Shown: in pieces, positions 1 to 6,812 of the stretch
Numbering within the stretch: position 1 is the stretch's first letter
How the letters are laid out: each line of letters opens with the position of its first letter
Source of the DNA: Herbaspirillum sp. RV1423
Lineage (GTDB): Bacteria; Pseudomonadota; Gammaproteobacteria; Burkholderiales; Burkholderiaceae_D
Length of the DNA: 42,459 nucleotides
Direction of reading: 5' to 3'
NCBI RefSeq assembly: GCF_000577615.1
Contig: NZ_CBXX010000046.1
Location: 1-42,459 of the forward strand
Position numbers and translations under genes: made by a program
Notes under the pieces: generated by a model
The model's input: only the letters and a program-made list of their open reading frames with translations
What the model was told of the DNA's origin: nothing
Database searches by the model: none

Positions 1-1160
1 TCCTTGTCGGTGTAATAGCCGCTCTGCGCCATCTGTTGCATCTGCTGCGCCGAAATCAACTGGATGTCGTGATCGTTCTGGAACTGGTTGATGGTCTTGG
101 CCGCGCCCGACTCCGACGGCAAGGTCGAGCCGGTCGCTTGCTGATACGACGGCGGTGCGAACGACGGTATCTGGAAGCCACCCTGCGGGAAGCCGCTTGG
201 GGAATTGAATCCGTACGGCGATGCACCGGTCGCTTGCTGATAAGACGGCGGCGCAATGCTGCCATCGTCGATCGCTTCGCCGAAATCGCCCATGCCCAGT
301 TGGCCGTCGTGCTTGCCGTCGGTGGCCGATTCGAGTTTCTTGAACAGTTCGGCGTTGTTGGCCATGAAGACCTGTGCGGCAGCCTGCACTTCCGGCGGCA
401 CCTGGATGGTCTTGCCGTCCTTGTCGGTGTAATAGCCCGTCTCGGCAAGCTGATGCATCTGGCCGATGTTGAGCAAGCCGATGTCGTGGTCCTTCTGGAA
501 TTGATTGATGGTCTTGGCGGCGCCGTATTCCGACGGTCGGTTAGGCGAAATATGGCCGTTCATCACGGCACCCATGAATGCGTCGGGAGACAGGCCATAG
601 ATCTGCGGCCGGGAACTGGTGGCGGGATCGGAAGGATTCGAGGAAATCTTGCCGGACGATATCGCGCTGTCGTAATCGGCTGTGCTGAGCAGGCCGTCAT
701 ACTGACCGTTCTTGGCGCTCTCCATTTTCTTGAACAGCGCACCGTTATTGGCCATGAACGCTTGCGCGGCGGCCTGCACTTCCGGCGTCACCTGGATGCT
801 CTTGCCGTTCTTGTCAGTGTAATAACCGGTCTCGGCCATTTGCTGCATTTGCTGCACTGACAGCAGGCCGATGTTGTTGTCCTTCTGGAATTGATTGATG
901 GTCTTGGCGGCGCTGGCGTCGGATGGCAACGCACCCTGCGTGCCCACCCCCATCATGTTGCGCAGGTAATTCTTGATGCCTTCCGGTACGGGCAAATTAT
1001 TGATCCACGCCGCGACCTGGTCGGGCGGCATATTATTGCCGCCCTGATGGAGGTCGCAAGCCCCAAATTCGTTACCGGGAAAAGGCGGCTTACCGGAGTA
1101 TCCGGGAAAACCAGCGTCGTAATAGGTGGTGGTATTGGTGATGGTAACTGTAACCGACAT
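1..1160 (-). CDS. Repeat-containing type III secretion protein, HrpK/HrpF/NolX-like (C-terminus beyond window)
   Basis: Reads leftwards out of the window; about 386 codons are visible. ATG at 1160 follows a GGAGAA ribosome site. After an N-terminal region of about 80 residues come repeats of about 90 residues, beginning near residues 83, 213 and 352 (the third is cut by the edge). Each opens with AAKTINQFQ, then GYYTDK(N/D)GK, (T/P)PEVQAAAQ and FMANN. The first two end in EF-hand-like loops at residues 151-162 and 281-292 (N/D at position 1, D at 5, G at 6, L at 8, D at 12). Tandem modules of this kind are known from HrpF/NolX/HrpK T3S translocators. The family call is from memory of the repeat style, not a search. 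A good hrp box lies 125 nt upstream, supporting HrpL control and export through an Hrp T3S system. It could instead be an effector without translocator function. The diagnostic C-terminal membrane segments are not visible. Confidence 0.6.
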   Translation of the reverse strand, partial: MSVTVTITNTTTYYDAGFPGYSGKPPFPGNEFGACDLHQGGNNMPPDQVAAWINNLPVPEGIKNYLRNMMGVGTQGALPSDASAAKTINQFQKDNNIGLLSVQQMQQMAETGYYTDKNGKSIQVTPEVQAAAQAFMANNGALFKKMESAKNGQYDGLLSTADYDSAISSGKISSNPSDPATSSRPQIYGLSPDAFMGAVMNGHISPNRPSEYGAAKTINQFQKDHDIGLLNIGQMHQLAETGYYTDKDGKTIQVPPEVQAAAQVFMANNAELFKKLESATDGKHDGQLGMGDFGEAIDDGSIAPPSYQQATGASPYGFNSPSGFPQGGFQIPSFAPPSYQQATGSTLPSESGAAKTINQFQNDHDIQLISAQQMQQMAQSGYYTDK

Positions 1161-1284
1161 GCTTTTCTCCGAAATTTGGGGGTGGGTACTCAAACGTCTT
1201 GTCTCGTTATCCGGTAAGGGAAACGGCGTCCCTCGAGGAGATCGATATCCTCGCCGACGACAGCAGGCCTCACGGACTTGTTTT

Positions 1285-1312
1285 TAAGTGGCGGCGTCCA
1301 TGCGATAGTTCC
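1285..1312 (-). promoter_or_regulatory. hrp box (HrpL-type ECF sigma promoter)
   Basis: Read on the minus strand it is GGAACT-N15-CCACTTA. This differs at one base from the consensus GGAACC-N15/16-CCACNNA that HrpL recognises in group I hrp systems. It lies 125 nt upstream of the repeat protein starting at 1160 and points towards it. The rest of 1161-1568 shows no convincing gene. Confidence 0.75.
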
Positions 1313-1521
1313 ACCGGAACCGAAGGTGAAATGCGCATCGAAATATCTGCGCAATGCCGCGCCCATGAACAATGTGTCCATGCCGGGCAACGAGGAGAAA
1401 ACACGATCGGAAGTCCGTACGCACGGGACGAGCCATTTCCCGGCCGTCGACAATATCGGCAAGCACACGAACAAGGCGCTACGCTCCGGAAAGTACAGAG
1501 AGACGGCGGCAAAATGGCGTA

Positions 1522-1552
1522 GCCGGCCCGATGCAAGCATCATCGGGCCGGC
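1522..1552 (-). terminator. Hairpin after the small T3S-associated ORF operon
   Basis: Perfect 12-bp inverted repeat (arms 1522-1533 and 1541-1552, 7-nt loop), GC-rich. It sits 16 nt past the stop codon of the gene ending at 1569. Only a short, interrupted T tract follows in the minus direction, so termination efficiency is uncertain. Confidence 0.6.
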
Positions 1553-1568
1553 GGGAGTTACAAAAGAA

Positions 1569-1769
1569 TCAGAGCGCGGCTTGGGCGCCATCCTCTGCTT
1601 TTTTCAGCATCTTGGCAAAGATGCCGATATTGTCGACTTCGGTCTGTGCCGCGTCGACGCCTTTCATGTCGGCGATCGCCTTCTTGGCGGCATTGCGCGA
1701 TTCGGCGCTGGTTGCCGACGTGTCGGAGGACTCTCCGGCGAGGGAAGAAGCAGATGCAGAAGCAACCAT
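1569..1769 (-). CDS. Small acidic/Ala-rich protein, 66 aa, in the hrp island
   Basis: ATG at 1769 follows AAAGGAG with ideal spacing, so the gene is credible despite its size. The product is Ser/Ala-rich in its N-terminal third, then predicted helical (SRNAAKKAIADMKG, then IGIFAKMLKKAEDG). It has no Cys and no signal peptide. It lies 33 nt downstream of another small gene (1803-2009). Both share a C-terminal pattern of a hydrophobic residue then F, a few residues, then M and a Lys-containing helix. The size matches Hrp pilin, needle or inner-rod proteins, but I do not recognise a family and assign no function. It is likely transcribed from the hrp box at 2367-2395. Confidence 0.65.
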   Translation of the reverse strand: MVASASASSLAGESSDTSATSAESRNAAKKAIADMKGVDAAQTEVDNIGIFAKMLKKAEDGAQAAL

Positions 1770-1802
1770 AAAAACTCCTTTCTTGCGATTTGCCGTCGCG
1801 CG

Positions 1803-2009
1803 CTACTGCTGATCGTTGACGTTTTTCGCCATGGTGTTGAAGATCTTCAGCTTCGCCAACGAAGATGCCTGTTGCGATACCCATAACTGGAATTCTGCAG
1901 CTTGCGCAGCACCAGCCTGGGCTGCCAATACTGTCGGGCTTGCGCCTTGGCGCATGGAAGGATTCTCGGCCGCATAGTCCTGGCCGAGTTGACTTTGGAA
2001 AGTGGACAT
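1803..2009 (-). CDS. Small Gln/Ala-rich helical protein, 68 aa, in the hrp island
   Basis: ATG at 2009 is preceded by GAAGGAG. The N-terminus is Ser/Gln-rich (MSTFQSQLGQDY), as often seen in T3S substrates. It is followed by an Ala-rich helix and a C-terminal helix (ASSLAKLKIFNTMAKNVND). There is no Cys. The size and the amphipathic C-terminal helix are compatible with a T3S needle/pilus or inner-rod-type subunit, but no family motif is clear. It is the middle gene of a likely three-gene unit (2302 to 1569), 131 nt after the first gene and 33 nt before the third. Confidence 0.65.
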   Translation of the reverse strand: MSTFQSQLGQDYAAENPSMRQGASPTVLAAQAGAAQAAEFQLWVSQQASSLAKLKIFNTMAKNVNDQQ

Positions 2010-2140
2010 CGCACTCCTTCGAAGATCTGGGTGGGATCAGGGAAAGCGCCGGCTTCCCTGATCCCGATTTCAAAAAAATGTCGGGATAGAGCGTACCGGA
2101 TGGCAGAACCTATCCCGTCGAACAACATTCGAGATGAATG

Positions 2141-2302
2141 TTATCCGCCTGCCAGATCATTTTTCGAAGTGGTGCGCCCCGATTTTGCGACCTTCAAACC
2201 TGTCGCCACCGCATCGACCGCTTCTTGTGCGGCATTCGTTGCTGTCATGTCGCCAATAGCTTGACCTGCACCGAGACCCGCTGCTGCGCCTGTTGCTGCC
2301 AT
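2141..2302 (-). CDS. Small Ala/Gly-rich protein, 53 aa, first gene behind a consensus hrp box
   Basis: ATG at 2302, stop TAA at 2141-2143, with a strong GGAGG ribosome site. The product begins with an Ala/Gly-rich stretch (MAATGAAAGLGAGQAIGDM), then a helix rich in Ala/Val, and ends in basic/polar residues (KSGRTTSKND). It has no Cys. Its start codon lies 65 nt downstream of a perfect hrp box, the best evidence that it is real and HrpL-regulated. I recognise no homologue. Composition and size would suit a secreted structural T3S component or a very small effector. Confidence 0.65.
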   Translation of the reverse strand: MAATGAAAGLGAGQAIGDMTATNAAQEAVDAVATGLKVAKSGRTTSKNDLAGG

Positions 2303-2366
2303 GATAACCTCCATGAAAAATTAAAAAATACCGCCCGGATCAAGAAGTGAACAGAACGGTCGCCAG

Positions 2367-2395
2367 TAAGTGGGAAGGCCAAACCACTTGGTTCC
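2367..2395 (-). promoter_or_regulatory. hrp box (perfect consensus)
   Basis: On the minus strand: GGAACC-N16-CCACTTA, an exact match to the HrpL consensus GGAACC-N15/16-CCACNNA. It drives the leftward unit starting at 2302, with a leader of about 60 nt. Confidence 0.85.
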
Positions 2396-2596
2396 ACCGG
2401 CCATTCAAAAACCATTCTTGCGTCTCCTCCCCTGTGCAACGATCTCTTACCACGCATTGCTGTCTTCGCGCGGAATTGCCTGATATCCGGCAATGAGTGG
2501 CGCCGGACCGGTTGCAGTTCTGTGTTGCGGATCGGTTCAGATATTCGTGCATGGCGCGCACAGCGCAAATGATGTGTTGCATGACTTGCCGAAAGT

Positions 2597-2625
2597 GGAA
2601 CTCTTGTGCTCTGCGCCGCAACCCA
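2597..2625 (+). promoter_or_regulatory. Probable hrp box, two mismatches
   Basis: GGAACT-N16-CAACCCA on the plus strand: one mismatch in each half against GGAACC-N15/16-CCACNNA, with correct spacing. It ends 48 nt before the ATG at 2674 and points at that gene, opposite to the perfect box at 2367-2395. Confidence 0.5.
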
Positions 2626-2673
2626 ATGACGCAGTCACGATGTTTGATCAACCCCCTTCTTTAAGGAATCCCC

Positions 2674-3081
2674 ATGAGTACTATCACAGGCTTTTCCAAC
2701 GCGCCCATTACGGGCAATGTCCCCAGCGTAGCGGACATGAATGCCTACTCCGCCGGCTTGAAAGACCAAAAGACCGATGCACTGCTGAGCAAACTTGCCG
2801 ATCCGTCGACCGAGCAATGGCAAAAGGATGCGATTAACAAGGAATTGCAAAACCGGGTCAATACGCAAAGCCCCGACGGCGCCAACGCAGCCGGCGGTCA
2901 AGGCGGCAGCGGCAGCGAGATGGATGAACTGCTGAAGAAACTTCAAAAGGGCACCATCTCGGACGAAGAGCTGCAAAAACTCGCGCAGATGCTCGGCGTC
3001 GATCCGGCCAAACTGGAAGCAATCAAAGGCAAGGATGGCGGAGGCCAAGCTCCGGTCGCCGGGGAAATCCAGGGCGGCTGA
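2674..3081 (+). CDS. Small Gly-rich, Cys-free putative T3S-secreted (harpin-like) protein, 135 aa
   Basis: ATG at 2674 follows AAGGAAT. The N-terminus is Ser/Thr/Asn-rich (MSTITGFSNAPITGN), typical of T3S signals. A helical segment near residues 40-62 follows, then a flexible Gly/Ser/Ala stretch at 69-81 (NAAGGQGGSGS). Next is a charged helical part with two short helices (MDELLKKLQKG, SDEELQKLAQMLG) and a Gly-rich tail. It contains no Cys, and it is hydrophilic and acidic. These traits match harpins and other small Hrp-secreted proteins, but no harpin domain is identifiable. It is monocistronic between an hrp-box-like site (2597) and a good terminator (3088). Function unknown. Confidence 0.65.
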   Translation: MSTITGFSNAPITGNVPSVADMNAYSAGLKDQKTDALLSKLADPSTEQWQKDAINKELQNRVNTQSPDGANAAGGQGGSGSEMDELLKKLQKGTISDEELQKLAQMLGVDPAKLEAIKGKDGGGQAPVAGEIQGG

Positions 3082-3087
3082 TCGCTG

Positions 3088-3111
3088 GCCGGGCGGGAAC
3101 GCCCGGCTTTT
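3088..3111 (+). terminator. Rho-independent terminator
   Basis: GC-rich 8-bp stem (3088-3095 with 3100-3107), GGAA tetraloop, followed by TTTT. It starts 6 nt after the stop of the gene ending at 3081. Confidence 0.85.
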
Positions 3112-3294
3112 CTCCTGCCCCTGCGCAACACACGTCGGCATCGGCACCGCCCACCTCCATCGCGGCACCACGGCTGCGATATGCCTCCCTCGCCCGACCT
3201 GAGATTATCCGGTTTTACACGCACTCCACGAGCCGCATCGCCAGCTTCCTCACGTCCGTCCGGTCGCAATGCATGGCCTGTGGCGATCGATCTC

Positions 3295-3321
3295 CTTGAA
3301 AAACATCAGCGATTTTTCAAG
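3295..3321 (-). terminator. Possible terminator after the chaperone gene
   Basis: Inverted repeat CTTGAAAAA / TTTTTCAAG with a 9-nt loop, directly beyond the stop codon of the minus-strand chaperone gene (3326). The stem is AT-rich and ends in A/T runs on both strands, so it is a weak candidate. Confidence 0.4.
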
Positions 3322-3325
3322 CTTG

Positions 3326-3754
3326 TCAGTCGCTGCGAGGCTTGCTGGCGGATGCTTCGTCCGCCGCCAGGAAATAGTCCTGATGCCAGCATTGTGCCAA
3401 GGCGGAAAAATAATCCAGCGTCGAGCGCAAGGCGGCGTCATCAAGTTCGAGCCGGCAAACCAGCACAACCTGGTGGCTTGCGGCATCGTAGGTAAACGCA
3501 GCGCAACGTTCGTCGAATAAATAGGTGTTGATTTCCAGCAGGCGCAGCGGCACGAGATCGCGTCGGCCGGCCGGCATGGCGCCGAAGTCGCAATACAGCA
3601 GCAGGCTCTCAGGCGCCAGGACACCGCCGTAACACAAGGTGAATTCCCTGCCATAGAGGGTGATATGCGCCACCTGATAGGCAGTTCCCGGAGCGGGAAT
3701 ATTGAGACTTGCACATAAGCGATCAATCAAAACGCGGTAGCGTTCTATCGACAT
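3326..3754 (-). CDS. CesT-family type III secretion chaperone
   Basis: Start chosen at ATG 3754, preceded by AGGGGCAGT; an upstream in-frame ATG lacks a ribosome site. This gives 142 residues, the normal size of class I T3S chaperones. The alternating pattern fits the CesT/SycE fold: N-terminal helix (MSIERYRVLIDRLCASLNI), strands (AHITLYGREFTLCYGG, LLLYCDFG), the loop and helix PLRLLEINTYLF, strands (AFTYDAASHQVVLVCRL), and a C-terminal helix (TLDYFSALAQCWHQDYF). Such chaperones bind effectors in the cytoplasm and deliver them to the T3S ATPase. No classic effector is adjacent; the 40-residue ORF just upstream (3883-4005) and the neighbouring secreted candidates are possible clients. Confidence 0.75.
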   Translation of the reverse strand: MSIERYRVLIDRLCASLNIPAPGTAYQVAHITLYGREFTLCYGGVLAPESLLLYCDFGAMPAGRRDLVPLRLLEINTYLFDERCAAFTYDAASHQVVLVCRLELDDAALRSTLDYFSALAQCWHQDYFLAADEASASKPRSD

Positions 3755-3882
3755 ACTGCCCCTGATATTTTTATGTACGGCACCGGCCGACATTGCCAAA
3801 GCGGCAGCGCTGGCGCCGGCAAGGACTGCGGCAAGAAAACCCGGGCGTCCGCCGCCGCAGTTCAGTCACGCGGAATCATTGC

Positions 3883-4005
3883 CTATTCAATGTCTCCGGT
3901 TTGAGGCGCGGGCGGCTTGCTGCCGCCGGTAATGGTGCCGATGGGATCGGACAAGGCGCCGATCGGATTGCTCAAAACAGCGAGCGGGTTGGGAAGCATG
4001 GCCAT
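3883..4005 (-). CDS. Microprotein of 40 aa built from heptad repeats
   Basis: ATG at 4005 sits 5 nt after AAGGAG; another ATG at 4008 is too close to that site. The product contains three consecutive seven-residue units, NPLAVLS, NPIGALS and DPIGTIT, followed by a Gly/Pro-rich tail (GGSKPPAPQTGDIE). It is not a standard coiled-coil because each unit carries Pro. No homologue is recognised. It lies upstream of and codirectional with the T3S chaperone gene (128 nt gap), within the hrp-type island, so it might be a chaperone client or secreted peptide. Ribosome site and internal periodicity argue that it is real. Confidence 0.5.
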   Translation of the reverse strand: MAMLPNPLAVLSNPIGALSDPIGTITGGSKPPAPQTGDIE

Positions 4006-4095
4006 CATTTCTCCTTGGTGAAAATAAGTCGAACAACGCTGCCTGACACAAACCGGAAGCACAGCAAACCTGCTGATCCTGCGTGTTGGCACAGG

Positions 4096-4124
4096 TGTGT
4101 CAATCCGCAGCGCTTGGCGGTTCC
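4096..4124 (-). promoter_or_regulatory. Degenerate hrp-box-like sequence
   Basis: On the minus strand GGAACC-N16-TGACACA. The first half is perfect; the second matches CCACNNA only at A, C and the final A. It lies 91 nt upstream of the microprotein start at 4005. It could drive the microprotein-chaperone pair, but could equally be chance. Confidence 0.25.
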
Positions 4125-4376
4125 AAAACCATCGCAACATAGCGCCTCAAAAAACTGAAAGCAGCGCGGTGCGCACAGAAGATACCGCCCGAATGCGATG
4201 TTCCTGCAGAGCTTCCGCCTTCTGCAATTCAATCCACTCAAACAATGGAAAAGGATTCAAAAGTTTCAACATGACACATACGCACCACCGACACCTGAAC
4301 GCATCTCACGCCATTTATGGTCAGCAATGATGCGATGTAAAAGACTATGCCAAGCGGCATTACATTTTCTAATGCC

Positions 4377-5099
4377 TCATGAAAATGCCGCCACCGGCAC
4401 AGCGCCGAAACCGTCAGACAGCAAGAAATCGACGATGCGAGCGGCCGCTGTCGGCGAACTCAGCAAGTGGCCTTGACGTTTGAGTTCGTGAAATTGCTCG
4501 CGCAACGGGAACACCTCCTCCTGGGTGGCGCGCAACTCAGCCTGCATGTCGGTATCGATCACCCCGGGCGCGACGCTGCACAGACGCAAACCGGACGAAC
4601 CGTCGAGTGCAGCAGCACGGGCATGATGATCAAGCGCTGCCTTGGTGGCGCAATAAATGCTCCAGCCGGCATAAGCGTCGCGACCGGTGCCGCTGGAAAC
4701 ATGCAAGATGCGGCGCTCCTGCGCGTCCATGGCGGCCACCGCGGCTGCCAACATCAGCGGCGCCGCGACATTCAGGGCCACGGCCTGCCCCACCGCAATC
4801 GGCGCCAGGCTGGCGAGGGCGCCTAAGGGTTGGACCGTACCGGCGTTGTTGATCAACGCAATCGCCATATCGTGCTCGTGTCGGCAAAACTGTTCCAGCG
4901 CCGGGCCGTTCAACCAGGCCGCCAGCCGCGCCGTGTCTGCCAAATCGATCTCGTGTTGCGTCAACAGCGCGGGAAATTCCCGCTGTAATATGGGGTTCTG
5001 CTGCCGCGACAATCCCAGCACTGCTATGCCGCGCCCCAGCAGTTCGGCGGCAATCGCAGCGCCAAGCCCGCGACTATGGCCGGTCACAATCGCTTTCAT
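4377..5099 (-). CDS. Short-chain dehydrogenase/reductase (SDR) family oxidoreductase
   Basis: ATG at 5099 follows AAAGGAG. The 240-residue product has the classical SDR layout: nucleotide-binding motif TGHSRGLG at residues 6-13, NNAG at 84-87, and the catalytic triad Ser136, Tyr149 and Lys153 (YCATK). It probably reduces a carbonyl using NAD(P)H in the cytoplasm; the substrate cannot be told from sequence. The overall style resembles sepiapterin reductase/YueD-type members. It is transcribed divergently from the aminotransferase at 5261. No hrp-like promoter is seen, so it marks the end of the T3S-associated block. Confidence 0.85.
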   Translation of the reverse strand: MKAIVTGHSRGLGAAIAAELLGRGIAVLGLSRQQNPILQREFPALLTQHEIDLADTARLAAWLNGPALEQFCRHEHDMAIALINNAGTVQPLGALASLAPIAVGQAVALNVAAPLMLAAAVAAMDAQERRILHVSSGTGRDAYAGWSIYCATKAALDHHARAAALDGSSGLRLCSVAPGVIDTDMQAELRATQEEVFPLREQFHELKRQGHLLSSPTAAARIVDFLLSDGFGAVPVAAFS

Positions 5100-5260
5100 A
5101 TCGAGCTCCTTTTGGTTGCCGTTCTATCCTGGTTTTGACTGGTCGCTTGCGCTTGTGTGAGATGGAACCGCTCCCGCATCGTCGTCACTCACGAAACAAG
5201 CGCGGCCGCCTGGCACCGATGGCGCAGCTAGCATTTTCCACCACACTCTCCGGAACTGTC

Positions 5261-6646
5261 ATGAACCATTTCGTCGGCCAAGCACTGGCACAGAAGGATT
5301 ACAAGGAAATTCACCTTACGCGGCATCTGTTGCCGTTCGAGGATCATAAGTTCCTGAAGAGCGCCGACACTCGCGTGATGGTCAGGGGCAAAGGCCTTTA
5401 TCTGTGGGACGAACATGGCAACCGTTTTCTCGACGCCTTGTCGGGGCTCTGGTGCACAGCACTCGGCTACGGTCGCCCGGAACTGATCGAAGCTGCTGCA
5501 CGCCAGATGGAAACGCTGTCCTATTGCAGCCAGTTCTTCAACACCACGCATCCCGCAGTCGCGGAATTGTCGAGCAAGCTGTTCGACATATTGCCGGCTT
5601 CCTACGGCCGCATCCTGTACACCAACTCGGGATCGGAAGCTAACGAAATCCTGATCAAGATGGTGCGCCGCTTCTGGCAACTGGCGGGTAAGCCCGACAA
5701 GAAAATCCTGATCGCGCGCCACAACGGCTATCACGGCGCCACCATCGGCAGCGCGTCGCTGGGCGGCATGAAGGCGATGCATGAATTCGGCGGCTTGCCG
5801 ATTGCCGATATCCATCACATTCCCGAGCCGTACTGGTTCGGCTACGAGGGCGCGCTGACGGAACAGGAGTTCGGCTTGCAAGCGGCCCAGGAACTCGAGA
5901 TCAGAATCCTCGAACTAGGCGCCGACAAGGTCGGGGCTTTTGTAGCGGAACCGTTCCAGGGTGCAGGCGGCATGATTTTCCCGCCGTCCAGCTATTGGCC
6001 GGAAATCCAGAGGATTTGCGAAAAATATGATGTACTGATCTGCGCCGACGAAGTCGTCGGCGGCTTCGGTCGCACCGGCCGCTGGTTTGCACATGAATAT
6101 TTCGGCTTCGAGCCGGACATGCTGGCCATCGCCAAAGGCCTGACGTCGGGTTACATTCCGATGGGCGGCCTGGTGCTGTCGCGCAGGATAGGCGACGCGC
6201 TGGCCGATTGCGGCGGCGTGTTCGCCCATGGCCTGACTTACCAGGGCCATCCGGTGGCGGCCGCCGTAGCCTTGGCGTCGCTGCGCCTGCTGGATGAAGG
6301 CGGCATCATCGATCAGGTCGAGAGCGATACCGGTCCTTACTTGCAGCGTTGCCTGCGCCAGGCCTTGGGCGATCACGTGCTGGTCGGCGAAATCCAGGGA
6401 GTCGGCGCAGTGGCTGCGTTACAGTTGGCCTACATCAAAGAAGAAAAAAAACGTTTTGTCAATGAAGGTACGGTCGGCCAATATTGCATGCGCAAAGCGA
6501 TGGAGCATGGCATGTTGTTACGTGCGGCGGCGGCGCGCCTGATCGTCGCCCCGGCGTTGGTCGCCACACATGGAGAAATAGACGAACTTGTCGCCAAGCT
6601 GCAACTTACTGTGGACGACACTGCGCGTGCATTGAAGATGATGTGA
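5261..6646 (+). CDS. Class III aminotransferase, putrescine/omega-amino acid:pyruvate type
   Basis: Starting at ATG 5261 gives 461 residues, the normal length of SpuC-type enzymes; an in-frame ATG at 5219 would add 14 residues, and neither has a strong ribosome site. PLP fold type I features are clear: SGSEAN at residues 123-128, the aromatic YHG at 157-159, the Asp of ADEVVGGFGRTG (Asp263), and the PLP Lys292 in AIAKGLTSGYIPMGG. It should transfer an amino group from a terminal amine or omega-amino acid (putrescine, taurine or beta-alanine type) to pyruvate. The sequence resembles Pseudomonas SpuC in layout. Exact substrate is uncertain. The IclR gene downstream is convergent and need not regulate it. 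Confidence 0.85.
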   Translation: MNHFVGQALAQKDYKEIHLTRHLLPFEDHKFLKSADTRVMVRGKGLYLWDEHGNRFLDALSGLWCTALGYGRPELIEAAARQMETLSYCSQFFNTTHPAVAELSSKLFDILPASYGRILYTNSGSEANEILIKMVRRFWQLAGKPDKKILIARHNGYHGATIGSASLGGMKAMHEFGGLPIADIHHIPEPYWFGYEGALTEQEFGLQAAQELEIRILELGADKVGAFVAEPFQGAGGMIFPPSSYWPEIQRICEKYDVLICADEVVGGFGRTGRWFAHEYFGFEPDMLAIAKGLTSGYIPMGGLVLSRRIGDALADCGGVFAHGLTYQGHPVAAAVALASLRLLDEGGIIDQVESDTGPYLQRCLRQALGDHVLVGEIQGVGAVAALQLAYIKEEKKRFVNEGTVGQYCMRKAMEHGMLLRAAAARLIVAPALVATHGEIDELVAKLQLTVDDTARALKMM

Positions 6647-6785
6647 GCGGATAAGATAGAAAACGCAGGCAGAGCCGGCGGTTTTAGCACATCGGCGAAC
6701 AGGATATCAACGAAGACGACGTCGACGACATCTGCCATACCGTCATTTCCGTCAGTCTCCCAACGACGCTCACCTGACGCATGAG

Positions 6786-6812
6786 TATGTCGAACCGTTA
6801 CGGTTCGACATA
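6786..6812. terminator. Perfect hairpin spanning the iclR-type stop codon
   Basis: Two 12-nt perfect arms (TATGTCGAACCG and its complement) flank TTA, which is the stop codon of the minus-strand regulator gene (6798-6800). It lies between convergent genes, suggesting a bidirectional transcription stop or mRNA 3'-end stabiliser. There is no T tract on either side. Confidence 0.5.

Noticed and set aside
2028..2056. Third hrp-box-like sequence before the 68-aa gene
   Set aside because: GGAAGCC...CCACCCA needs an extra base or two mismatches, and it would leave almost no leader before the ribosome site.
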